Positions 1 to 7,964 of a stretch of DNA of 33,582 nt are shown here, in pieces. The DNA is from Steroidobacteraceae bacterium (lineage in GTDB: Bacteria; Pseudomonadota; Gammaproteobacteria; Steroidobacterales; Steroidobacteraceae). The DNA is taken from contig JADGHX010000032.1 in assembly GCA_019683695.1 (NCBI GenBank), positions 1 to 33,582 of the forward strand, given 5' to 3'. How positions within the stretch are numbered: the stretch's first letter is position 1; each line of letters opens with the position of its first letter. The notes beneath the pieces were generated by a model. That model worked only from the letters and a program-made list of their open reading frames with translations. It did no database searches and had not been told where the DNA came from. The translations under genes and the position numbers were made by a program.

Positions 1-58
1 GGCGGGGCGGGGCTCGGGGGCTACAACGGCGGGGGGGGGGTGGGGCCCGCCGCGGGGC
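1..58. other. G-rich low-complexity window edge
   Basis: These bases are dominated by G runs, including one of ten, and show no coding or RNA signal. They lie directly after the pirin stop codon. The composition is unlike the rest of the window and resembles low-quality sequence at a contig end. Confidence 0.5.
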
Positions 59-964
59 TCAGGGATAGTTCACGGGCGCCTGGGGCTGCTCAGGCAGCGG
101 AATGAATTCGGTTTCCTCGGGTACGGCCGGGAATTCGCCAGCTTTCCACGCGGCGCCGGCCTCGCGGATGCGCTCACGCGAGCTGGAAACGAAGTTCCAC
201 CAGATGTGGCGCGGGCCATCCATCGTGGCCCCGCCGAGGAGCAGGATGCGCGCGCCGGAAGGCGAGTGGAGCACGACCGTGCCACCCGAGCGCAGAACCA
301 GCATCTGGCCAGCCGGCCAGGGGGTGCCGTCGATCTCCAGTACACCTTCGGTGATGTAAACCGCGCGTTCCTCGTGTTCCGCGTCCAATGCAATGTGGCT
401 TCCGGCCGCGACCTTCACATCCGCATAGAACATGTCGGAATACGTGCGCACCGGTGAGCGCATCCCGAACAACGTTCCTGCGATGAGACGCCCCGTCACG
501 CCGCCGCCGTCGAAGACGGGGAGCTCGGGCTCGGGGTGGTGCACGAACGAGGGTTCGCGCTCTTCGTGTTCGCGCGGCAACGCGACCCATGTCTGGATGC
601 CGAAGAGACGGCCGCCAGTTTTTCGCTCCTCCTGCGGCGAACGCTCGGAATGCACGATGCCGCGGCCGGCCGTCATCCAGTTCACGGCGCCGGGTCGGAT
701 GGGCTGAACGGTGCCGAGACTGTCCCGGTGCAGGATTTCTCCTTCGAAGAGATACGTCACGGTCGCGAGCCCGATGTGCGGGTGAGGCCGCACGTCCAGT
801 CCCTCTCCGCTGCGGAAGACGGCAGGCCCCATCTGATCGAAGAAAATGAACGGGCCGACCATGCGCCGGCGCGCATCCGGCAGCGCGCGGCGCACGGTGA
901 AACCGTCGCCCAGATCGCGCGTGGGAGGGACGATCGCAATGTCGATAGCTGATGGAGTAGCCAT
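59..964 (-). CDS. Pirin family protein (bicupin)
   Basis: A 301-aa cytoplasmic bicupin of the pirin family. The N-terminal cupin carries the metal-binding set in family spacing: H61 and H63 in [18 protein letters not shown], then H105 and E107 in GRGIVHSE. The C-terminal cupin (about residues 170-245) has lost its metal ligands, as is usual. Bacterial pirins are metal-dependent; some have quercetinase activity and others modulate metabolic enzymes, so the substrate here is unknown. Length is normal. It follows the SDR gene on the same strand after a 118-bp gap and may be co-transcribed with it, in a stress-type neighbourhood. The family call is firm; the function is open. Confidence 0.93.
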   Translation of the reverse strand: MATPSAIDIAIVPPTRDLGDGFTVRRALPDARRRMVGPFIFFDQMGPAVFRSGEGLDVRPHPHIGLATVTYLFEGEILHRDSLGTVQPIRPGAVNWMTAGRGIVHSERSPQEERKTGGRLFGIQTWVALPREHEEREPSFVHHPEPELPVFDGGGVTGRLIAGTLFGMRSPVRTYSDMFYADVKVAAGSHIALDAEHEERAVYITEGVLEIDGTPWPAGQMLVLRSGGTVVLHSPSGARILLLGGATMDGPRHIWWNFVSSSRERIREAGAAWKAGEFPAVPEETEFIPLPEQPQAPVNYP

Positions 965-981
965 TCCGCATACCCGGTGAG

Positions 982-1000
982 CGCCGCGCGCCTCGCGGCG
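982..1000. other. Short GC-rich hairpin between SDR and pirin
   Basis: A perfect 7-bp stem, CGCCGCG paired with CGCGGCG, with a 5-nt loop. It lies between the SDR stop and the pirin start on their shared strand. There is no T tract after it, so it could be a weak attenuator or processing signal, or chance in GC-rich DNA. Confidence 0.25.
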
Positions 1001-1082
1001 GGAAGGCTACGGTACGACTCGGCGCGCGCGCTCGCCACCTTTCGTGCGCGGGGACTGGCACGGTGAAGGTCTCATACCCGGA

Positions 1083-2099
1083 TCAGCCGCTTCCGTGCAC
1101 GCCGCCCATGACGGGAAGCTCGATTCCCGTGATATAGCTCGAGCACGCGGGCGCCGCGAGAAAGACGTAAGCCGGCGCGATTTCCTCGGGCTGCGCCGGT
1201 CGCTTCATGTCGGTGCCCGAGCCGAACTCGGGCACCTTGTCCGCCGGCCGGTCCGAAGGATTCAGGGGCGTCCACACCGGGCCGGGTGCAACCACGTTCA
1301 CGCGGATGCCCTGTGGCGCGAGTCGCGTGGCGAGCGATTTGGTGAACGCATGGATGCCGCCTTTCGTCGCGGCGTAATCGATGAGCCCGGGCGCGCCGAA
1401 CAGCCCGGTCTCCGATCCGGTGTTGATGATGGACGCGCCGCGCTTCAGGTGCTTGAGCGCGGCCTTCGTCATGTGGAAGTAGCCGTAGAGATTCGTGCGC
1501 ACCGTCATGTCGAGGTGCGTTTCGCTCAGCAGGTCGAGCGATGGGGCGTGCAGCTGGAACGCCGCATTGTTCACGAGCACGTCCAGATGGCCGAGCTCTT
1601 GCACAACCTTCTCGACCGCGGCCTCACAGAAATCCGCATCGCGCACATCGCCAGAGATACACAGGGCACGCCGGCTCTCCGCTTCCACGGCGCGCTGGGT
1701 GACCTCGGCATCCTCGTGTTCATTCAGATACAGAATGGCCACGTCCGCTCCCTCGCGCGCAAACAGCACGGCGACGGCCCGGCCGATCCCGGAATCACCT
1801 CCGGTCACGATCGCCACTTTGTCCTTCAGCTTCTCGCTGCCCTTGTAGGCGGGCGCGGTGAAGCTCGGGTGCGGGCGCAGGTCCGACTCGCGGCCGGGTT
1901 TCTCGAGATGCTGCGCGGGGAAGGGGTTCTGCGGCTGCTCGCGCGCGCCGGCCTGAACGGCCTGGCCGTTCTTCTGCTGCCCACCGTTCGCATCCTTGCG
2001 TGAGTGCTCCGCTTGTTCCAGCTCGCGCTGGATGGAGCGCTGAAGCTCAGCGGTTCGCTCGGCCTGAGCGCGGTGCGCGTTGAGATCGTGAGTGGGCAT
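1083..2099 (-). CDS. SDR family oxidoreductase (YghA/GSP39-like)
   Basis: A 338-aa NAD(P)-dependent short-chain dehydrogenase of the extended-N-terminus type seen in YghA and general stress protein 39. The nucleotide-binding motif TGGDSGIG is at 99-106 and NNAA at 177-180. The catalytic set is S229, Y242 and K246 (YAATK). The first ~90 residues are a polar Gln/Glu-rich extension ahead of the Rossmann fold, typical of this subgroup. The ATG at 2099 is chosen because GAGGACG lies just upstream; the frame stays open further upstream without support. Pirin follows on the same strand, and a DUF3175 gene starts divergently 187 bp away. Probable role: aldehyde/alcohol redox during stress. The substrate is not readable. 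Confidence 0.93.
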   Translation of the reverse strand: MPTHDLNAHRAQAERTAELQRSIQRELEQAEHSRKDANGGQQKNGQAVQAGAREQPQNPFPAQHLEKPGRESDLRPHPSFTAPAYKGSEKLKDKVAIVTGGDSGIGRAVAVLFAREGADVAILYLNEHEDAEVTQRAVEAESRRALCISGDVRDADFCEAAVEKVVQELGHLDVLVNNAAFQLHAPSLDLLSETHLDMTVRTNLYGYFHMTKAALKHLKRGASIINTGSETGLFGAPGLIDYAATKGGIHAFTKSLATRLAPQGIRVNVVAPGPVWTPLNPSDRPADKVPEFGSGTDMKRPAQPEEIAPAYVFLAAPACSSYITGIELPVMGGVHGSG

Positions 2100-2285
2100 G
2101 ACAACGTCCTCGCCTCGAGACCTCATTGCGAACGGGCGCTTTGGTCGGCAGTTCCGCGGCTCACGAGAGGAACATGGTGCGCGCGGTGCCCGTTCCAGTC
2201 CCGTATCGCCGATGCGCGCTTGCGGAGCCGGGCCCGGCCAGAGGCTCTGCTTGCGAAGGGCAGCACCCTCACGAGGAGCAACGCG

Positions 2286-2699
2286 GTGGCGGCAACACGA
2301 AAATCGCCCAGGAGGAAAGCACAGCGCGCGACCGGCAAAACGCGGTCCGCGCGACGAGCGGCGAGCACGGCGCACTCGAAACGCACGAAGCGTGCGATCC
2401 GGAAGCATGCCCCGCGTAAGTGGTCCGCTCAGGTGATGCGGCGAAGTGACGCGCTGGATCTGGAGGAGGGCGTCTTCAAGAAACGCAGTGCGCGGGAGAT
2501 TGCACTTTCATTGAAGCGCTCGGCCGAGGCCAGCCGGCGCCGCAAGGCCGAGCCGTTCCGGTCCGCGATGTCGATGCTGACCTTTCACATCAATCGCGGT
2601 GGACGCAACCTCTCGCCCGAGCGCCGGCGTGTGCTGAATCAGGCCAAGGATGAGCTGCGCGCGGTGTTCGGCCGCGAAGCGCGTGAAGCGCGTGAATAG
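2286..2699 (+). CDS. DUF3175 protein with basic N-terminal tail
   Basis: A 137-aa protein in two parts. Residues 1 to about 50 are a Lys/Arg/Ala/Ser-rich tail resembling bacterial histone-like tails. The rest matches DUF3175, recognised from the KWSAQV, SDALDLEEGVF, KRSAE, SAMSMLTFHINR and AKDELR blocks. A GTG start at 2286 is chosen because GAGGAG at 2273-2278 sits 7 bases upstream. The open frame reaches back to 2004, but that part is only the antisense of the SDR gene. DUF3175 has no established biochemistry. The basic tail suggests nucleic-acid binding, which is inference. It is divergent from the SDR/pirin pair and may share a promoter region with it. Confidence 0.85.
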   Translation: MAATRKSPRRKAQRATGKTRSARRAASTAHSKRTKRAIRKHAPRKWSAQVMRRSDALDLEEGVFKKRSAREIALSLKRSAEASRRRKAEPFRSAMSMLTFHINRGGRNLSPERRRVLNQAKDELRAVFGREAREARE

Positions 2700-2725
2700 C
2701 TTGCAACTCGCGCACCCGCGGTGAA

Positions 2726-3325
2726 TCAGCCGTTCTTTCGACTCCGGCGGGTGACATTCACGGCAGTCTTCTGCCGCTCGCGCGCACGCTCCAGCAGAAG
2801 GCTTGCCACTGCGTCGCGCGCTTGCGCCTCGGTGGTGCCGGGTGGGAATTCGAACACTTCCGTCTCGTCGAAGGGATTCACGAACAGAACGGGTTTCGGC
2901 GCGGGTGCGCTCGGCGCGGTATGCGGGGGAACCGCGGCCGTGGCGACCGGTGCCGGCACTTCGTGCGGAGTGCGATGAATGAGGGTGGTGCCCGCCAGCA
3001 CGACGGCCATTGCGAGCCCGAGAGCCAGCGGAGCGTGCCGGAGCCATCGGCCGAGGTCATATGCAGCGGGAGCCGCGGCCTTCGCGCGCGCCGCGCGGCC
3101 TTCGGACATTGTGTCGCTGTTGCGTGTGCTACGTCTCGCCTCGGCACTTTGCCTCACGAGAGCCGGCGCAGGCATGGCGACGCGTGTCGGTGTGGCATCG
3201 GCTACGACCACGCGCGCCATCTCGCGAGATCCGGCGGATGCGATACGCCGTTGAACCAAGGCCTGCAGCTCTTCCGCACTCCACTCGAGTTGAAGCTCGG
3301 CGGTTCCGTCTTCTTTCGCGTTCAT
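2726..3325 (-). CDS. Hypothetical single-pass membrane protein
   Basis: A 199-aa protein I do not recognise. It has a charged cytoplasmic N-terminal part (1-95), one transmembrane helix at about 97-115 (HAPLALGLAMAVVLAG), and a Pro/Ala-rich linker. The compact C-terminal segment contains FVNPFDETEVFEFPPGTTE and a short Arg-rich helix. The layout resembles anti-sigma or anchor proteins, but no zinc motif or sigma gene is nearby, so I assign no role. The ATG at 3325 is the first methionine giving a plausible protein; its ribosome site is weak and a start at 3109 is possible. It is convergent with the DUF3175 gene and divergent from the AraC gene. Confidence 0.7.
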   Translation of the reverse strand: MNAKEDGTAELQLEWSAEELQALVQRRIASAGSREMARVVVADATPTRVAMPAPALVRQSAEARRSTRNSDTMSEGRAARAKAAAPAAYDLGRWLRHAPLALGLAMAVVLAGTTLIHRTPHEVPAPVATAAVPPHTAPSAPAPKPVLFVNPFDETEVFEFPPGTTEAQARDAVASLLLERARERQKTAVNVTRRSRKNG

Positions 3326-3367
3326 GTCGGAAACGATAGCAGCGGCCGTTCGGGAGGTTCGGATGTC

Positions 3368-3396
3368 TTGACATATCCGGGGAGAGTGACTGAAAA
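3368..3396 (+). promoter_or_regulatory. Possible sigma-70 promoter for AraC gene
   Basis: A perfect -35 hexamer TTGACA at 3368-3373 is followed after 17 bp by TGAAAA at 3391-3396, a 3/6 match to the -10. It lies in the divergent gap about 36 bp before the AraC start codon. The -10 is poor, so this is tentative. Confidence 0.35.
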
Positions 3397-3431
3397 CTGC
3401 AACACCCCGGGTGCACGAGGTCGATCGATTC

Positions 3432-4208
3432 ATGACGCAGCATCTTCCCCGCATCCAGAGAATGACCTTCTCGACCCTGCCGCGCGCAAGCTCGCCGGGG
3501 CATGCCTGGACCACAGGCATTCTGCTGCGCTCGGGTGCGGCGGAGTGCTCGCTGGAGCGGCGCTTCGTGCTTCGGCCCGGCGAGCTGTACGTGATCCCCG
3601 CGCGTGCGCGGCACGCGTTCCTCGGCCCGCAGGAAGCGAACACCGAAGGCTGGGCATTCACGCTTCCGGACACGTTCGGCTGCGTGAGCAGCAAGAGGCC
3701 GGTCATGCCTCTGGGAGAGCGCAGCCACGTCGATCTCGATGCGTGGCTGCTTCGCATCTACAGCGAACAGTTCACGACGAATGCCTGCTCGCGCGCGCTG
3801 CGCGACGCGCTCTACCAGGCCGTTCACATCGAATGTGCCAGGGCGCTGGGGCTGGGGCACTGTGCAAGTGAATCGCGTCTCGTCAGCCGTGCTCTGGATG
3901 TGATCCAGGCCGGTTTCCGGAACGCACTGAGACCGCGGGATATCGCGGCACGCATTGGCGTGTCACCCGCGCACCTGAGTCATGAGATGCGTCGGCAGAC
4001 AGGTCGCTCACCCAGTGAGTGGATCATTCATGCGCGGATCGAGGCCGCGAAACAGCACCTGCTGTCGGCGGAGGTGTCGGTCCGAACCGTCGCGGAGCAG
4101 GTGGGGTACGCGGACGTCTCGCAGCTCAATCGGCACTTCCTGCGCGAAACAGGCCTGTCGCCCGATCGCTGGCGACGCGCAAACAAAGCCCACATTTCCG
4201 CAAAGTAG
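3432..4208 (+). CDS. AraC family transcriptional regulator
   Basis: A 258-aa regulator with an N-terminal cupin-like sensor and a C-terminal double helix-turn-helix. The sensor block includes RRFVLRPGELYVIPARARHAF near residues 45-65. The AraC region covers about 155-250: the first helix set is RPRDIAARIGVSPAHLSHEM and the second contains VRTVAEQVGYADVSQLNRHF, followed by the family signature TGLSPDRWRR. The ATG at 3432 is preceded by GAGG at 3417-3420; a GTG at 3411 would add seven residues. The ligand is unknown. Likely targets are the divergent membrane-protein gene or the downstream DUF1360-like gene, as AraC regulators often act locally, but no operator was identified. Confidence 0.92.
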   Translation: MTQHLPRIQRMTFSTLPRASSPGHAWTTGILLRSGAAECSLERRFVLRPGELYVIPARARHAFLGPQEANTEGWAFTLPDTFGCVSSKRPVMPLGERSHVDLDAWLLRIYSEQFTTNACSRALRDALYQAVHIECARALGLGHCASESRLVSRALDVIQAGFRNALRPRDIAARIGVSPAHLSHEMRRQTGRSPSEWIIHARIEAAKQHLLSAEVSVRTVAEQVGYADVSQLNRHFLRETGLSPDRWRRANKAHISAK

Positions 4209-4248
4209 GCGCTCGTCGCACCGGCCGGCGGCCGCTACGCTGCCGGCC

Positions 4249-4650
4249 ATGAGCTACCAGCCCGAAGATCTGATCGCCTGCGGGGTCGTGGGGATCGCCG
4301 CGGCCGCCATTTCCATGTCCTTCACACAGGGCTCGATGTTCGAGCCTATACGCAGCTGGATTGCCGCCCGTCATGCGCTGATGGGCGAGCTCGCGCGCTG
4401 CTTCTTCTGCCTGAGTCACTGGATCGCGTTCGCCGGAATTGCCATCTACCGTCCGCGTCCTCTGCGGGGCGTGCTCGCGGCGGATCTGGTGATTGCCGCC
4501 TTCGTCGCGATTGCCGTCGCCACCGTCGTGTCGGGGCTCATGTTCGCGGCGTTCCTCGCCGCGGGTCACACCCATGCCCTTCGGGAGCGCCTGCACGCAA
4601 AGCGGCAGGAGCAGCCCGTGCGGCAGCGTTTGGCAGAGCAGGCCGGCTGA
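4249..4650 (+). CDS. DUF1360-like small membrane protein
   Basis: A 133-aa integral membrane protein with about three hydrophobic segments (residues 10-26, 46-65, 75-103). The second contains CFFCLSHWIAF, a Cys-x-x-Cys followed by Ser-His-Trp, which resembles the signature of DUF1360 proteins. That family has no settled function; the cysteine pair could bind metal or be redox-active. The C-terminus is a charged cytoplasmic tail. The ATG is at 4249, 40 bp after the AraC stop and on the same strand. Its coding end abuts the reading frame of the vapC remnant, so sequence that once carried the 5' end of vapC was probably lost at this junction. Confidence 0.65.
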   Translation: MSYQPEDLIACGVVGIAAAAISMSFTQGSMFEPIRSWIAARHALMGELARCFFCLSHWIAFAGIAIYRPRPLRGVLAADLVIAAFVAIAVATVVSGLMFAAFLAAGHTHALRERLHAKRQEQPVRQRLAEQAG

Positions 4651-5057
4651 CGATCCGCCGACCCGACCTGGAAAAGCCCACTCCCCAGACGCTGAAGCTC
4701 GATGCGTTGCTCGGCGAGGAGCCGCTGCTCGTGGGCGACCTCATTCTCTGCGAGGTGCTGCAGGGCGCGCGCTCAGAGGCTCATGCCAAAAAGCTCGAAA
4801 GCGCGCTTCGCAAGTTCGATATCGTGCCGATGCTGGATTCCGACATCGCACTTGCGAGTGCGAAGAACTATCGCCTCCTGCGCGCAAAGGGGATCACGGT
4901 CAGGAAGACCATCGACCTGCTCATCGGCACGTGCTGCATCCTGCGGGGCTATCGCTTGCTGCACGCCGACCGTGATTTCGATCCCTTTGAGGAACACCTC
5001 GGGTTGCGCGTCATCTCGCACCCTCAGAAGCGAGCGCGGAGGAGCACGCCGACGTAG
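4647..5057 (+). pseudogene. VapC-type PIN toxin lacking its N-terminus
   Basis: A VapC-like PIN domain, about 116 aa from the TTG at 4707. VapC homology extends upstream in the same frame through TPQTLKLDALLGEEPLLVGD, but no start codon with a ribosome site and no first beta-strand with the initial catalytic Asp is present. Three of the four acidic PIN residues remain: E in ILCEVLQGARS, D in KTIDLLIGT and D in HADRDFDPF. Further upstream the frame reads through unrelated sequence inside the DUF1360-like gene. No vapB antitoxin lies upstream. The 3' end overlaps the stop end of the convergent TonB receptor gene by 34 bp. Most likely a decayed, inactive toxin gene; a residual protein from TTG is possible. 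Confidence 0.75.
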
Positions 5058-7456
5058 CGGCGCGGGCCGATGCCGTCGTAGCCCACCGGGGCACTGTTGC
5101 TGAAGTCGTTGACGCTCGTTGTGTATCGGGTGTCGAAGACATTCTTGGCCACCACGCTCAGCTCGTATTCCGCACCGGCGATGCCGTGCCGGACGCCTGC
5201 GCCGAGGTCTGTAATGGAGTACCCCGCTTGCTCGCCATATTCGGAGAGCAGCTGCTCCAGGTTGTGCTTCGACCGATACGTATGATTGCCGAAGAAATGG
5301 GCGGAATAGCCCGAAGCCAGGGGCACCTCGTAGTCGAAGCCCAGGATGCCCGTCCAGCGCGGGGCGCCCACGATCTGGCGGCCCGTGTTGTTGCAGGTGG
5401 GCGTCGATGCCGGATAGGAGCGCGGGCACGTGGCCGTGGACCAGTCCGTGTAGATGGCATCGTTGAACGAGCCGGCTGCCGTGATGCTGAGGCGATCCGT
5501 GAGCAGGACGTTGGCGTCGATCTCCACGCCACGCGCGCGGATGCCTGGCACGTTGCCCAGTTGCGAGCTGAAACCGGTAGGGGAGGTCGGGTCCGGTTCG
5601 CTCGTCACGTTCTGATAGTCGCGCACCTTGGTGTGATACACGTTCGCGTTCAGCACGAGACGCCGATCCCACAGTGAGCTCTTGATGCCGAGCTCGAAGT
5701 TGAGCGACTTTTCGGGCCGCACGTTCGCCGGCTTGCCGCTGCTGTCGAAGGCCACGGCCCCGGACTTCTCGCCCGCACTTGCGGAGGCGTACAGCAGAAC
5801 GTCGTCGGCGAGCTGATAGCTTGGGTTGACGAGCCACGCGATCGCATCGTCGGTGAGCTTCACGCCTTCGTTCGGCCCATACGGCTCGCCGATCTGCGTT
5901 GCACGGATGGCGTCCGCAGTCGCATTGCCGGTCGAGCGCAGGGGCGAGCTATCGAGGAAGGTGGCCCTGCGCTCGACTTCGTTCGTCTTCCATTCCCACG
6001 TCTGCCGCACGCCCAGCGTGAGTCGCGCGCGATCCGTGACGAGCCAGTTGATCTGCCCGAAGAGGGCAGCGCTTTCCGAGACCGGTTTCTGACGCACGGT
6101 GGAGAACACATCGCGCAGGGACGCCTGCAGGAACGGCCTGTGCTCGACGTCCTTGAGCGCGTTGTACTGTGCGTTGGTTGCAAAGAATGCGCCCGCGTCC
6201 TGACCGTAGGTATTGCGGCTCATGGTGTCCGTGTCGATGCGGAACAGATACACACCGGTCTGGTAATCCACCGCCGAGCCCGCATTGCCGGAAAGTCGGA
6301 ACTCCTGGGAGATCTGGTGTGTATCGACCAGAGTCCCGCTGCGAGCGATCGCGAAATGCGTCTGCTCCTGATCGTTGTTCGCGTCGAAATGGAACCAGCG
6401 GGCAGCGCTGATGGAGGTGAGCTCTACGGCGCCGGCATCCCATGTGAGCACGGCCGAGGCGCCATAGTTGCGCGTAACGAGCGGCCGCGCCATGTCGACG
6501 TCTATGTGATCCCACGATCCGATGATCGGTACGTAGCCGCCAAAGTAATCACGCGCAAGTCGCGTCGTGTACGTGGTGGTGCGAACGGAGCCGTCGTTCA
6601 GGGTAACCGGGTCCACCATGAAGGGCTTTGTGTTGCTGTTCTCATGCGTGAATGCGCTATCGAACGTCAGCTTCAGAGACAGCGCGTCCTGCGGCTTCAG
6701 CAGCAGCTGCACTTTGCCCCCGAACCGATCCTTTTCGTGCCAGCGGCCACCGGTGCTGTTGATGTTCCTCAGATCGCCTTCCTGCCGGTCGACGAACGCG
6801 GAGGCGCGATAGGCGAGCACATCCCTGACGAGCGCATTGGAGTGCGAGCCGCGGGCCTTCAGGGAGTCGCGGTTCAGCCCGCCCTCGATCTCGAGCACGC
6901 CCTCGGGCGTGAAGGTCGGCGCCCGGCTCGTGCACTTGATCGCGCCCATCGACGTGTTCTTTCCGAGCAGCGTGCCCTGCGGGCCTCGCAGCACTTCGAC
7001 GCGCTCCAGGTCGGTGAAATCCTGGTACGTCATGCCCACGTGGCCGAGAAAGACGTCATCGACGATCACGCCCACGGCCGGTTCCATGTTGTCGTTGCCG
7101 CTCGTCTTGCCGATACCGCGGATGGAGATGCCAGTGCGGCGTGCATTCGGCGTTGTGGCGGTCAGGCCGGGCGCGCGCTGCGTGAGGTCCGCCACGGTGA
7201 AGGCGCGATCACGATCGAGAGTGTCGCCGCCTAGCACGGAGATCGGAATCGGCACGTCCTGCGCGCGTTCCGAGCGATTGCGTGCCGTTACCAGGACCTC
7301 CGCGACGTCGCCCTCCTGTGCCGGAACATCGATTGGAGCGAGCAGCAGCGCACTGGCGAGCAGGGCGTAGCATGCCGGCAATTGCGGGTGATGAAGGAAG
7401 CGGCGACTGTTCGCTGGAATTGCCAGGGTGAATGGCGGGGATTTGGGTGTGCGCAT
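5024..7456 (-). CDS. TonB-dependent receptor (last gene of six-gene operon)
   Basis: An 810-aa outer-membrane receptor with an N-terminal signal region (hydrophobic about residues 29-42, cleavage near PAQ). Next comes EVLVTARNRSERAQDVPI, the usual TonB-region/plug entry. The plug has SIRGIGKT, GVIVDDVF and ERVEVLRGPQGTLLGKN, and a 22-strand-type barrel ends in aromatic LRARF. A cysteine (GAIKCTSRAP) sits where the plug usually has a hydrophobic residue. Such receptors import siderophores, cobalamin, sugars or aromatic ligands; the ligand here is unknown. It is the promoter-distal gene, 22 bp after the second DUF6644 gene, so its ligand probably concerns the operon's periplasmic enzymes. The ATG at 7456 gives a proper signal peptide; the frame is open 150 bp upstream. 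Confidence 0.93.
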   Translation of the reverse strand: MRTPKSPPFTLAIPANSRRFLHHPQLPACYALLASALLLAPIDVPAQEGDVAEVLVTARNRSERAQDVPIPISVLGGDTLDRDRAFTVADLTQRAPGLTATTPNARRTGISIRGIGKTSGNDNMEPAVGVIVDDVFLGHVGMTYQDFTDLERVEVLRGPQGTLLGKNTSMGAIKCTSRAPTFTPEGVLEIEGGLNRDSLKARGSHSNALVRDVLAYRASAFVDRQEGDLRNINSTGGRWHEKDRFGGKVQLLLKPQDALSLKLTFDSAFTHENSNTKPFMVDPVTLNDGSVRTTTYTTRLARDYFGGYVPIIGSWDHIDVDMARPLVTRNYGASAVLTWDAGAVELTSISAARWFHFDANNDQEQTHFAIARSGTLVDTHQISQEFRLSGNAGSAVDYQTGVYLFRIDTDTMSRNTYGQDAGAFFATNAQYNALKDVEHRPFLQASLRDVFSTVRQKPVSESAALFGQINWLVTDRARLTLGVRQTWEWKTNEVERRATFLDSSPLRSTGNATADAIRATQIGEPYGPNEGVKLTDDAIAWLVNPSYQLADDVLLYASASAGEKSGAVAFDSSGKPANVRPEKSLNFELGIKSSLWDRRLVLNANVYHTKVRDYQNVTSEPDPTSPTGFSSQLGNVPGIRARGVEIDANVLLTDRLSITAAGSFNDAIYTDWSTATCPRSYPASTPTCNNTGRQIVGAPRWTGILGFDYEVPLASGYSAHFFGNHTYRSKHNLEQLLSEYGEQAGYSITDLGAGVRHGIAGAEYELSVVAKNVFDTRYTTSVNDFSNSAPVGYDGIGPRRYVGVLLRARF

Positions 7457-7478
7457 GGGTGCGAGAGTCGAAAATGAA

Positions 7479-7964
7479 TTACAGAAAGCCGATGACCCGG
7501 CCGGAGAAGCCGACTGCGAACCACAGGACAAGGGAACAAGTGGCGCTCCATCGCGCCAGCAGCGGAGATGGCGGGTCCCTCCGCACGGTGTGCAACAGGG
7601 CCGCATGCACGCCGATGGCGAGCAGCAAGAGCAGCATCTTCAGCCGGAACGCCGGGTTGTAGAAATAGAGGCGCGGGCTCGAGACGAACATGAGCACGCC
7701 GCTTACCAACGCCATCGCGAAACCCAGTCCCATGAGCCGAACAGCGTCCGTGCCCAGGCGCGTCACACTATGCGTGCTCAATGCCAGCCCAAGCAGGCGC
7801 AGACTCAGGAGAACGAGTGACGCGAGCAGCAGAATGATCCCGAGCACGTGCATCACTTGCAGTGCGGCGCCGATGAGGTGATCCGATCGACTGATCGCAT
7901 GCGCCAGCGCGCTGTTCTCAACGCGCAAGAGCCACTCCGGTGGGGACATCGCGCTTACGTCCAT
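7479..7964 (-). CDS. DUF6644-type four-helix membrane protein (copy 2)
   Basis: A 161-aa inner-membrane protein with four predicted helices at about 30-55, 73-92, 105-124 and 135-158. The first helix carries a conserved histidine (QVMHVLGIILL). The third begins with the FRLKMLLLL block and includes a second histidine (IGVHAALLH). It is paralogous to the gene immediately upstream, sharing the order His-helix, Arg/Lys-rich loop, LKML helix. Histidines inside helices suggest heme b or metal binding, but this is inference and the family is uncharacterised. The first codons overlap the end of the upstream copy by 10 bp, implying translational coupling and possibly a heterodimer. Confidence 0.8.
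   Translation of the reverse strand: MDVSAMSPPEWLLRVENSALAHAISRSDHLIGAALQVMHVLGIILLLASLVLLSLRLLGLALSTHSVTRLGTDAVRLMGLGFAMALVSGVLMFVSSPRLYFYNPAFRLKMLLLLLAIGVHAALLHTVRRDPPSPLLARWSATCSLVLWFAVGFSGRVIGFL

Noticed and set aside
982-1000. Rho-independent terminator after the SDR gene
   Set aside because: The stem is only 7 bp with no T tract on the coding strand, so it is listed only as a hairpin.
1044-2003. 319-aa plus-strand frame over the SDR gene
   Set aside because: The SDR on the other strand has all catalytic motifs; this frame is its antisense.
2726-3325. Anti-sigma factor
   Set aside because: The single helix and cytoplasmic N-terminus fit loosely, but there is no HxxxCxxC motif and no sigma-factor gene nearby.
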